DNA from: 70-18 sp041691815
GTDB taxonomy: Bacteria; Pseudomonadota; Alphaproteobacteria; Acetobacterales; Acetobacteraceae
Direction of reading: 5' to 3'
NCBI GenBank assembly: GCA_041691815.1
Contig: JBEPTZ010000035.1
Span: 1 to 36,509, forward strand
Length of the DNA stretch: 36,509 nucleotides
Each line of letters begins with the position of its first letter. Within the stretch, counting starts at the first letter, position 1. The position numbers were made by a program, and so were the translations under genes. Positions 1 to 7,240 of this stretch are shown here, one piece after another. The notes beneath the pieces were generated by a model. The model had not been told where the DNA came from. It was given only the letters and a program-made list of their open reading frames with translations, and did no database searches.

Positions 1-54
1 GATAGAATCACAACCCACTGAAATCACTCAACCCATTCTCAGTCAGACACTCAG
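1..54. other. AT-richer junction upstream of a truncated gene
   Basis: These bases are clearly poorer in G and C than everything that follows. They hold an imperfect direct repeat: AATCAC plus AACCCA at 6-17, and again at 22-35 with two extra bases between the halves. A TGA at 19-21 is in frame with the binding-protein fragment that starts at 55, so that protein cannot be extended upstream. The stretch may be the end of a mobile element, a rearrangement joint or a contig-end artefact. The sequence alone does not decide between these. Confidence 0.4.
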
Positions 55-471
55 ATGTGGAAGAAAGTCGGCATCAATGCCCGGCTGAACATTGTCGAGG
101 ATACCTCCGCGGTACCGGCGGATCAGAAGATGGTGCGCACCTGGTCCAACTCAACCCGCTATCCCGATCCTTCGGGCGCGCTCTGGAACCTGTGGGGGCC
201 GTATTTCGACGTGCAGCGGAGCGGCGAATGGAGCAATGTCGCGTTCAACGAGCTTGGCGCCGAGCTTGACCAGACGACCGATATGAAGGCCCGCTACACG
301 GTGTTCCAGAAGATGCTCGACATCTGGGAGGACGATGCGCCGGGCACGATCCTCTATCAACCGCTGGAGACCTATGGCGTGCGCAAGAGCCTAAAATGGC
401 AGCCCTATACTTTCTATTACATGGATCTGCGGCCCTATAACCTGCAAAACACCGCTGCTGCCGGCAAGTGA
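55..471 (+). CDS. peptide/solute ABC transporter substrate-binding protein, 5'-truncated (C-terminal part only)
   Basis: The 138 residues match the C-terminal end of family 5 extracellular binding proteins (SBP_bac_5; dipeptide, oligopeptide and nickel type). The start MWKKVGINARLNI aligns with the usual 'W.kvGi.v.l' strand of the last lobe. The segment around YPDPSGALWNLWGP and the closing helices (FQKMLDIWEDDAPGTILYQP) are also typical. Full members run to about 500-540 residues, so roughly three quarters is missing, including the signal peptide. An in-frame TGA at 19-21 shows that the loss lies inside the window. The stop overlaps the GTG of the next gene (GTGA), so the fragment belongs to the operon that follows. 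The first Met is probably internal to the original protein. Whether it is a pseudogene or an assembly effect is open. Confidence 0.75.
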   Translation: MWKKVGINARLNIVEDTSAVPADQKMVRTWSNSTRYPDPSGALWNLWGPYFDVQRSGEWSNVAFNELGAELDQTTDMKARYTVFQKMLDIWEDDAPGTILYQPLETYGVRKSLKWQPYTFYYMDLRPYNLQNTAAAGK

Positions 472-1511
472 GCACAGGGCTGATCAGGGACCCCGCCGAT
501 GCGCGGCGGGGCCTTCCGCTGGTGCCGGGTGCGCCGGTGCTGGCGATCGAGGGGTTGAGCGTTGCGACCGCGACCGCCGATCTGGTGCTCGACGTCTCGC
601 TGTCGGTCGAGGCCGGCGAGACGCTGGCGATCGTTGGCGAAAGCGGCTGCGGCAAATCGCTGACCTGCCTCGCCGCGATGGGGCTTCTGGATCCACCGTT
701 GCGACTGAGCGCCGGCAAAGTGCGCTTCCTTGGCACGCCGCTGTCGCATCTGGGCGAGCGCAAGCTGCGTGCGATCCGCGGCCGCGACATGGCGATGATT
801 TTTCAGGATGCGACGACTGCGCTCAACCCCGTGCTGGCGGTCGGGCAACAGGTGGCAGAGGTCCTGCGCGTGCATGACGGGCTTGGGGCGCGGGCGGCGG
901 CGGCGGCGGCGGCAGTCGCGCTGCTGGACCGCGTCGGAATTCCCGAGCCCGAGCGCCGCGCGGCAGATTTCCCGCACCAGCTTTCCGGCGGCCTGTGCCA
1001 AAGGGTGATGATCGCCATGGCGCTGGCCTGCCGGCCGCGGCTGCTGATCGCTGACGAGGCGACGACCGCGCTGGATGTGACGACACAGGCGCAGATCCTG
1101 CGCCTGTTGCGCAGCCTGCAGGCCGAGGCGGGGATGGCGATGATCTTCGTCACTCATGACCTTGGCGTGGTGGCGGAAATCGCCGATCGCGTCGCGGTGA
1201 TGTACTCCGGCCGGGTGGTCGAACTTGCCACTGCGGATGATCTCTTCGAGCGGCCCGCCCATCCTTATACGCGCGGCCTGATGGCCTGCCGCCTGCTGGC
1301 CGGCACCCCCCGTCAAGCCAGGCTGGAGGCGATCGAAGGCACCGTGCCGCGCCCGGCGGCGCGACCCGATGGCTGCGCCTTTCGCCCGCGATGCGGCCAT
1401 GCGGTGGCGGCCTGCCTGACGCAGCCGATGCTCTTGCCGCTTGCCCCGGTGCGGCCACAGCGTTCGGCGCAGACGGTCGCCTGCCACGTGCCGCAGGGGG
1501 CGCGGGGATGA
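468..1511 (+). CDS. peptide-type ABC transporter ATP-binding protein (DppD/OppD-like)
   Basis: This 347-residue cytoplasmic ATPase would power import through the two permeases encoded at 3137-4950. Visible motifs are Walker A GESGCGKS (residues 57-64), a Q-loop FQD (112-114), the signature LSGGLCQ (172-178) and Walker B LLIADE (192-197). The C-terminal 80 residues, with HPYTRGL and CAFRPRCGHAVAAC, are the oligo_HPY extension found in dipeptide/oligopeptide importers. The GTG start overlaps the stop of the binding-protein fragment, and its own stop overlaps the next ATG. An alanine tract near residue 145 is encoded by a run of GCG triplets at about 894-911. The substrate is not known; the family includes peptide, nickel, glutathione and sugar importers. 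Confidence 0.92.
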   Translation: MSTGLIRDPADARRGLPLVPGAPVLAIEGLSVATATADLVLDVSLSVEAGETLAIVGESGCGKSLTCLAAMGLLDPPLRLSAGKVRFLGTPLSHLGERKLRAIRGRDMAMIFQDATTALNPVLAVGQQVAEVLRVHDGLGARAAAAAAAVALLDRVGIPEPERRAADFPHQLSGGLCQRVMIAMALACRPRLLIADEATTALDVTTQAQILRLLRSLQAEAGMAMIFVTHDLGVVAEIADRVAVMYSGRVVELATADDLFERPAHPYTRGLMACRLLAGTPRQARLEAIEGTVPRPAARPDGCAFRPRCGHAVAACLTQPMLLPLAPVRPQRSAQTVACHVPQGARG

Positions 1512-2335
1512 TGAGCACTCCGGAGCAGGGTGCGCCGCTGCTGTCGCTGGCGGGCATCGTCAAGAGTTATGGCGGCGGCTGGCTGCGTGCGGCGCCGCCG
1601 CTGCGCGCGGTCGACGGCGTGGATCTGACGCTTTACCGGGGCGAAACGCTGGGCCTGGTCGGGGAGAGCGGCAGCGGCAAATCCACCCTCGGGCGGATTG
1701 CCACCGGGATTGAGGCGGCAGATGCAGGCGAGGTGCGGTTTTGTGATGCGCCCTGGCCGCGGATCGACAGCGCCGCCTGGCGCCGGAGCCGCCGCCGGGT
1801 GCAGGTGATCTGGCAATCCCCGGCCAAGGCGCTGAACCCGCCACAGAGCATCGCCCAGCAGATTGCCGAAGGCATGCGCGCGCAGTCGATCGCGCCGGCG
1901 GGTGGGCGGGCGCGGCGCGTGGCGGCGCTGCTGGAGATGACCGGCCTCGCCGACCTTGGCCAGCGTCTGCCGCATCACCTCTCGGGCGGCCAGCAGCAGC
2001 GCGCGGTGATCGCCCGCGCCCTGGCGCTGGAGCCGGAACTGATCATCTGCGACGAGGCGGTGAGCGCGCTGGATGTCTCGGTGCAGGCGCAGATCCTCAA
2101 TCTGCTGGCGGACCTGCGGCAGGACCTGCGGCTTTCCTGCCTGTTCATCTCGCATGACCTTGGCGTGGTGCGGCACGTCAGCGACCGGATCGCGGTCATG
2201 CAGCACGGCAGGCTGGTCGAAACCGGCCCAGCCGATCAGATTTTCGCGGCGCCTACTGCGCCTATACCCGCATGCTCCTGGCCGCGATGCCCGCCGCCTC
2301 CCCAGCCGAACGGCGCGCCCGCGAGGCGGCGCTGA
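1508..2335 (+). CDS. peptide-type ABC transporter ATP-binding protein (DppF/OppF-like), frameshifted at the C terminus
   Basis: This is the second ATPase of the importer, 275 residues as read. Walker A GESGSGKST (52-60), the signature LSGGQQQ (158-164) and Walker B LIICDE (178-183) are intact, so the nucleotide-binding core is complete. Start ATG 1508 overlaps the previous stop as ATGA; a second ATG follows at 1511. After FAAP (about 2252) the reading frame gives an implausible proline/arginine tail. Moving frame at about 2252-2254 restores YCAYTRMLLAAMP, the normal end of this family, and runs to a TGA at 2341-2343 that overlaps ATG 2340 of the next gene. A one-base deletion, or a sequencing error, is the simplest reading. 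The loss touches only the last 25-30 residues. Confidence 0.85.
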   Translation: MMSTPEQGAPLLSLAGIVKSYGGGWLRAAPPLRAVDGVDLTLYRGETLGLVGESGSGKSTLGRIATGIEAADAGEVRFCDAPWPRIDSAAWRRSRRRVQVIWQSPAKALNPPQSIAQQIAEGMRAQSIAPAGGRARRVAALLEMTGLADLGQRLPHHLSGGQQQRAVIARALALEPELIICDEAVSALDVSVQAQILNLLADLRQDLRLSCLFISHDLGVVRHVSDRIAVMQHGRLVETGPADQIFAAPTAPIPACSWPRCPPPPQPNGAPARRR

Positions 2336-2339
2336 CCCG

Positions 2340-3140
2340 ATGACCGAAGGACGAGGACCGATGCTGACCCGACCGTTTGTGGTTGCCCATCGCGGCTTTT
2401 CCGCCCGCTACCGGGAAACCTCGGTTGAAGGCTGGCAGGCGGCGGTTGCCGCAGGGGCGGATCTGATCGAGGCGGATCTGCGCATGACCGCGGATGCCGC
2501 CCTGGTCCTTTGCCATGATGCGACGCTGACGCGGCTTGCCGGGCGCGACGTGGCGGTGGCCAGTGCCACCGCGGCAGAACTTGCCGCAATTCCGGCCATT
2601 TCCCCGAAAACCGGGGCCGCGCTCGATCTCGCCACCGGCCCCGCAGTTCCGGCGCTCGACAGCCTCTTGGCCAGCGTACCCGCAGACCAAGGGCTTTTGT
2701 TCGATATCAAGGATGAAACCCCGGCCGCATTGGCACGGATGGTGCCCGCGCTGCTTGCCGCCGGGCCGGCGCGGATGACGCTCGGCCTTCATGCCCCGGC
2801 ATCGGTGGCGCAGGTCCGCGGCCTCGGCTGGCCGGGGCGCATCCTCGGCTTTTTGCGCGCCGAGGCGGATGAGGCCGCATTCTGGGCCGCTGGCGGCAGT
2901 GTGCTGCGGCTTTGGGAAAGTGCTGCGACGCCGGCGCGCGTGGCCGCGGTGACGGCGGCCGGCCATTCGCTCTGGGTGACGACCGGCGAGGGCCAGACCG
3001 GCCGAAAAAACGGCGAGTTTGATGCAACCGCGCTGCGGCAATTGGCGGCGGCCGGGGTGACAGGCTTCCTGGTGAACGACCCCGAAGGCGCGGTGCGCGC
3101 CCTCTCGCTCGCACCGAGCGCCGGATTGCGCCCGCAATGA
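2340..3140 (+). CDS. glycerophosphodiester phosphodiesterase family protein
   Basis: The protein is a GDPD-type TIM barrel, a family that hydrolyses glycerophosphodiesters to sn-glycerol 3-phosphate and an alcohol. Counting from ATG 2340 (266 residues), it shows the catalytic HRG (17-19), E26 in RETS, the metal-binding EAD (44-46) and HD (59-60), and later the DIKDE strand. There is no signal peptide, so it acts in the cytoplasm. ATG 2340 was preferred because all genes in this operon overlap as ATGA/GTGA; ATG 2361, preceded by an AGGACGAGG purine run, is a reasonable alternative. Its place between the ATPases and the permeases suggests that the importer handles a phosphodiester or that the enzyme works on the imported solute. 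That is inference. The stop overlaps the next ATG. Confidence 0.88.
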   Translation: MTEGRGPMLTRPFVVAHRGFSARYRETSVEGWQAAVAAGADLIEADLRMTADAALVLCHDATLTRLAGRDVAVASATAAELAAIPAISPKTGAALDLATGPAVPALDSLLASVPADQGLLFDIKDETPAALARMVPALLAAGPARMTLGLHAPASVAQVRGLGWPGRILGFLRAEADEAAFWAAGGSVLRLWESAATPARVAAVTAAGHSLWVTTGEGQTGRKNGEFDATALRQLAAAGVTGFLVNDPEGAVRALSLAPSAGLRPQ

Positions 3141-4072
3141 GCCTGCGTTTCACCCTGATCGCGCTGGCGCGGGGGCTGCTGACGCTGTTTCTGGCCGTCA
3201 CTTTCGTCTTTCTGGCGCTGCGACCGGCGGGCGATCCATTGCGGCTGATGCTGCCCGACGATACGCCCCCGGCGGTGGTCGAGCGCTACCGTCAACTGTT
3301 CGGCCTCGATCAGCCGTTGGTGCTGCAATATCTCGGCTATCTGCGCGGTCTGGTGCAGGGCGATTTCGGCTATTCGTTCCGCGACAGCCGCCCTGCCTTG
3401 GCGGTGGTGGCCGAGCGCATCCCGCAGACGCTGGAACTGGGACTGACCGCTTTCGCGTTGACGACGGTATTGGGCGTGGGGGCGGGAACGCTGGCCGCGT
3501 TGCGCCGGGGAACGGCCATCGACCATCTGGTGATAACCCTCTCGGTGGCCGGGCATGCGATGCCCAGTTTCTTTTTTGGGATTGTGATGATCCTGTTTTT
3601 CGCGATGAAATGGCGGATTCTGCCGAGTTCGGGGATCGGCGGTCTGTCGCATCTGGTGCTGCCGGCGGTGACGCTGGGGATCGGCGCGGCGGGCACGGTG
3701 GCGCGGTTTTCCCGCTCTGCCCTGCTGGAAGTGCTGCATCAGCCCTATATGCGCACCGCGCGCGCCAAGGGACTGAGCCTGCCGCGGCGCATCCTGCGGC
3801 ACGCCTTTCCCGACGCGGCGATTCCAGTGATCACGCTGCTTGGCCTGCGCTTCGGCGGGCTGATTGCCGGGGCCGTGGTGGTGGAATCGGTCTTTGCCTG
3901 GCCGGGAGTCGGGCAGTTGCTGGTGACCTCGGTCAGCCTGCGCGATCTGGCGGTGGTGCAGACCATTATCCTGATGGTGGCGGCGGTGATGGTGGCGGTC
4001 AATCTCCTGGTCGATCTGGCCTATGGTTGGCTCGACCCGCGGATCGCCGATGCCGAGCGCGTGCCGGCATGA
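3137..4072 (+). CDS. peptide-type ABC transporter permease (DppB/OppB-like)
   Basis: This 311-residue inner-membrane permease has a first membrane segment at about 7-30, the periplasmic stretch ending in GDFGYSFRD, and about five further hydrophobic helices. The cytoplasmic EAA-type loop is seen in ARAKGLSLPRRILRHAFPDA. The closing helix motif VVVESVFAWPGVGQLL and the C-terminal LVDLAYGWLDPRI are hallmarks of the DppB family. It starts with ATG overlapping the GDPD stop and ends overlapping the next permease start, so the pair is translationally coupled. It should form a heterodimer with the product of 4069-4950. Confidence 0.93.
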   Translation: MSLRFTLIALARGLLTLFLAVTFVFLALRPAGDPLRLMLPDDTPPAVVERYRQLFGLDQPLVLQYLGYLRGLVQGDFGYSFRDSRPALAVVAERIPQTLELGLTAFALTTVLGVGAGTLAALRRGTAIDHLVITLSVAGHAMPSFFFGIVMILFFAMKWRILPSSGIGGLSHLVLPAVTLGIGAAGTVARFSRSALLEVLHQPYMRTARAKGLSLPRRILRHAFPDAAIPVITLLGLRFGGLIAGAVVVESVFAWPGVGQLLVTSVSLRDLAVVQTIILMVAAVMVAVNLLVDLAYGWLDPRIADAERVPA

Positions 4073-4950
4073 CCCGGCCTGCCTCCGTCCAAACCAAGGC
4101 CCCGCTCATATCCCGTCGCCCCGCGCCAAAACCTACGATCCTGTTGTCGCTCGGCTGGATCGGGCTGGTGCTGATCCTCGGGCTTGGGGCGGGCTGGATC
4201 GCGCCGTACGGTTTTGACGATCAGAGCCTGCTCGACCGGCTGCATCCGCCGGTGTTTGCCGGGGGCGGCTGGGATCATGTCATGGGCACCGATGGCCTCG
4301 GGCGCGATATCTTCAGCCGGCTTGTCTTCGGCACCCGAACCAGCCTGCTGATTGCTTTCGCCGGATCGGTGATCGGGGCGGTGATCGGCACCCTCGCAGG
4401 CTTTGCCGCCGCGCATTTTCGCGGCCTGTTGCGTGATGCGATCGGGGTGCTGATCGATTTCCAGGCCTCCATGCCGTTTCTGATCATCGTGTTGGCCGTG
4501 CTCGCCTTTTTCGGCAACAGCTTCCGCCTGTTCCTGTTCCTGATCGGTCTGCACGGCTGGGAGACCTACGCCCGCCTGACCCGCGGTCTGGTGCTGCAAG
4601 CCGAAGGGCAGGGCTACGCCGGGGCGATCCGCAGCCTCGGGGTGCATCCGCTGGCGATCTATCTGCGCCATGTGCTGCCCAATATTTCCAGCGTCCTGGT
4701 GGTGCAGGTGACGCTGAATTTCCCCGAGTTGATCCTGCTGGAGACCTCGCTCAGTTTTCTCGGGCTTGGCGTGCAGCCGCCGCAGACCAGCCTCGGGCTG
4801 TTGCTGGGCGAAGGGCGCAGCTATCTGGCGACCGCCTGGTGGCTTGGGGTGCCAGCCGGGATGATGATCCTGTTCACCACGCTCTCCATCAGCCTTGCCG
4901 GGGACTGGCTGCGCGACCGGCTCGACCCCGCATTGACGTCAGCCCCCTGA
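4069..4950 (+). CDS. peptide-type ABC transporter permease (DppC/OppC-like)
   Basis: This 293-residue inner-membrane protein is the partner permease. After a polar N terminus and a first membrane segment (about 25-45), it shows the conserved periplasmic HVMGTDGLGRDIFSRLVFG. Five more helices follow, with the EAA loop GAIRSLGVHPLAIYLRHVLP and the family signature LLETSLSFLGLGVQPP. The C terminus ends in GDWLRDRLDPAL, as in DppC homologues. ATG 4069 overlaps the previous stop. It is the last gene of the operon. The 186 bases to the next, convergent gene hold no ORF or clear terminator that I can recognise. Confidence 0.93.
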   Translation: MTRPASVQTKAPLISRRPAPKPTILLSLGWIGLVLILGLGAGWIAPYGFDDQSLLDRLHPPVFAGGGWDHVMGTDGLGRDIFSRLVFGTRTSLLIAFAGSVIGAVIGTLAGFAAAHFRGLLRDAIGVLIDFQASMPFLIIVLAVLAFFGNSFRLFLFLIGLHGWETYARLTRGLVLQAEGQGYAGAIRSLGVHPLAIYLRHVLPNISSVLVVQVTLNFPELILLETSLSFLGLGVQPPQTSLGLLLGEGRSYLATAWWLGVPAGMMILFTTLSISLAGDWLRDRLDPALTSAP

Positions 4951-5136
4951 CCGCGCCCTCGCCTTCGTCAAGAGTGGCTGCACGCGTGGGATCAACCCGA
5001 CGGCCTTGCCCTGCTTGGAGCAACTGGCCTGGCCGACTCTGGCTGCACCGCCGAAGCGCCATGGTGAACCTCCAACGTTCACCGGCCGGAGAACCACCTC
5101 GCCAGCGTGTCGGGGAATCCGCTCGGAGTCCCGCGC

Positions 5137-5775
5137 TCAGGGCTTCGGTGCGAGATAATCCTCAGGACTGAGCGTAGGCAGGTCGAAGAGATCGCGGGTT
5201 GTCGCATACCCTTGCCCGCCCATTCGGCCGATGGCGTCAAGCCCGGTCGGGTCGACATGGAGGCGGTCGTTGACGATGTTGCTGTGCAGATGAGCATAGA
5301 CGACCTCCCCAAGGATGATCTCGCGGGATTTGCCGATCGACAGCGTGATGTGGTGGCGGCACTCGAACGCCACCGGTGATTCAACGATGGCGGGGCACGG
5401 CACGCGCACGCCAGGGCGCCGGGAGAGGCCGGCCAGCGCAAGTTCATCGTGGCCGGGTGCAAACGCTGCCGCGGTGATGTTCATCGCATGCAGCAGGGGC
5501 CCGGACACGATGTTGACGGTGAAGGCCAGAGTGTCGCGGATATTGCGCCCAGTGTCCTTCTGGCTGGCATCAGGGCGGTATTCCACGCCGATTGCCAGGA
5601 TCGCCGGGTCGGCGGAGAGGCAGTTGAAGAAGCTGAACGGAGCGGCGTTCACCACCCCGTCAGCCGAGATGGTGGTGACCCAGGCGATCGGGCGCGGCAC
5701 CACGGCGCCGATCAGCAGTTTGTAGCGGTCGCGGCCGGACAGGGTCGCAAAGTCGAATTCAGTGGTCTGCTGCAT
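5137..5775 (-). CDS. flavin reductase family protein (FMN-binding split barrel)
   Basis: The 212 residues match the flavin reductase/FMN-binding split-barrel family (DIM6/NTAB type). The conserved PRPIAWVTT strand (27-35) is followed by NAAPFSFFNCLSADP, a stretch near the FMN phosphate site in this family, then FTVNIVS and later AFECRHH. Members bind FMN and either supply reduced flavin to a monooxygenase or act on unknown small molecules. The ATG at 5775 begins only 7 bases after the upstream amidohydrolase stop, so it is the last gene of the minus-strand operon. No partner monooxygenase is encoded in the window. The exact reaction is therefore unknown; another role of the fold, such as binding a different flavin or haem, is possible. 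Confidence 0.85.
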   Translation of the reverse strand: MQQTTEFDFATLSGRDRYKLLIGAVVPRPIAWVTTISADGVVNAAPFSFFNCLSADPAILAIGVEYRPDASQKDTGRNIRDTLAFTVNIVSGPLLHAMNITAAAFAPGHDELALAGLSRRPGVRVPCPAIVESPVAFECRHHITLSIGKSREIILGEVVYAHLHSNIVNDRLHVDPTGLDAIGRMGGQGYATTRDLFDLPTLSPEDYLAPKP

Positions 5776-5782
5776 CGCGCGC

Positions 5783-7240
5783 TCAGGACTCGCGAGGCTG
5801 GTCGGTGGCTCGGACGTGGCCCCAGAACGTCGCCGGCGTCTCCAGCAGCGCCCGCAGCCCGAGGCGGTCGATGGTGCGGTCGGCCTCCTCCTGGGCGGCA
5901 TCGAGCACGGCGTTCTCATCAACCAGGGTGGCGCGGCGGCCTTGCAGCACGACGCGGCCGGCGACCAGAACCGTGTCTACATCGTTGCCGTTGGCAAAAT
6001 AGACCACGCGGAATTCCGGCATATGCGCCGGGTAGAGATGCGGGCGTCGCAGGTCGACGAGGATGATGTCGGCCTGCTTGCCGGCCTCGATCGAGCCGAC
6101 CTGGTCGTCGATGCCTAGCGCGCGGGCAGCGTCGATGGTGCACATCTCCAGCACCTTGCCTGGCGGCAGCCAACTCGGATCGTGGAAATGGGTGCGATGG
6201 TAATGCATGCATTGCTGCATATGGCGGAACATGTCGCCCGAACGGTCCGGCGCTGTGGCGTCCGAACCGAGGCACACCACAACACCAGCCTGCATCAGCT
6301 CCGGCGCCGGACAGCGGGCGATGATGGAGGCGACCGCACTGGGGTTGTGCGCGATGCGGGTCTCGGTTGCTGCACAGAGTTGGATCTCTTCATCGGTCAG
6401 TCCGGTGGCGTGCGACAGCAGCGTGGACGGGCCGAGCAGGCCGAACTCACTGGCCACGGCGACGCTGCCGCGACCGTGACCGTCCTGGGTGAACACAAGG
6501 CCGTGCTCGCCGGCCAGCGCGTGGATCTCGCGGGCCTGGGTGACCGCCGTCGCGTAGTCGGCGGCCGACATCGCATCACGATGCGCCGGGCGAAGCGTGG
6601 GCGTGATCAGCGCGATACGCGTGCGCCCGCCGTTGGCGCCGTGCTGGCTGGCAATCAGGCTGCGGCAGGTGTCGCGTTGCTGCTGGTAGCTAACCGGGTA
6701 CTCGGTGCTGCTGTTGTTCTGCCAGCGTGCATAGGTCATCGGATGCGGCGGGCGCGTCGGGCCAACGGCGACCACCGAGCGGCCGCCAACAGCCGCGGCA
6801 CCGCTGCAATGCGCCTCGGCGTAAGCAGGCTCGTCGGTGCGCATGACCGAGTCGCCGCCGCCGAGCAGCGAGACGCCGGTGGTGACGCCGAAGCGGATGC
6901 GCTCCAGGGCTGCGAGTTGCGCCTCGGCATGCCAGAAGCGTTCGGTGGAGCCGATGGTGTAGGCGGCCTCGCAGGCCTGATACCAGAGGTCGGAGCGGCC
7001 GCCGCCGATGGTCTTCATCATGCCGTGGCCGGCATGGGCGTGGCCGTCGATGAGGCCGGGCAAGATGGCCTTGCCGCGTGCGTCGATGGTGGTCGGCGCT
7101 TTATGCTGGGCGGCGATTTCGGCGCTCGGGCCGGCGGCGACGATGCGGTCGCCGGTGATGGCGACCGCGCCGTCGGCGATGATCCGGCGGGCCGGGTCGA
7201 GCGCGATCAACACGCCGCCGGTGATCAGGATGTCAGCCAT
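5783..7240 (-). CDS. amidohydrolase family protein (TrzA/SsnA/cytosine-deaminase-like), atypical active site
   Basis: This 485-residue protein is of the metal-dependent amidohydrolase superfamily (COG0402 type): an N-terminal beta-sandwich piece (MADILITGGVLIALDP), a TIM barrel and a C-terminal return strand (IEAGKQADIILVDLRRP). The first strand carries HAH (H67, H69), strand 6 has H277 in LLSHATGL, and strand 8 has D327 in CLGSDA. At strand 5, where the family has H-x-x-E, it reads Q252-D-G-H255. It is a paralogue of the protein at 12650-14050, sharing FWHAEA and AxGPxRPPxP and the same QDGH. ATG 7240 overlaps the preceding ATPase gene by 8 bases. The family would suggest deamination or hydrolysis of a nitrogenous ring; the substrate is unknown. 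Confidence 0.9.
   Translation of the reverse strand: MADILITGGVLIALDPARRIIADGAVAITGDRIVAAGPSAEIAAQHKAPTTIDARGKAILPGLIDGHAHAGHGMMKTIGGGRSDLWYQACEAAYTIGSTERFWHAEAQLAALERIRFGVTTGVSLLGGGDSVMRTDEPAYAEAHCSGAAAVGGRSVVAVGPTRPPHPMTYARWQNNSSTEYPVSYQQQRDTCRSLIASQHGANGGRTRIALITPTLRPAHRDAMSAADYATAVTQAREIHALAGEHGLVFTQDGHGRGSVAVASEFGLLGPSTLLSHATGLTDEEIQLCAATETRIAHNPSAVASIIARCPAPELMQAGVVVCLGSDATAPDRSGDMFRHMQQCMHYHRTHFHDPSWLPPGKVLEMCTIDAARALGIDDQVGSIEAGKQADIILVDLRRPHLYPAHMPEFRVVYFANGNDVDTVLVAGRVVLQGRRATLVDENAVLDAAQEEADRTIDRLGLRALLETPATFWGHVRATDQPRES

Noticed and set aside
2245..2260. Programmed ribosomal frameshift at the end of the second ATPase
   Set aside because: No slippery heptamer or following stem was seen, and the core domain is already complete. 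A deletion or sequencing error is simpler.
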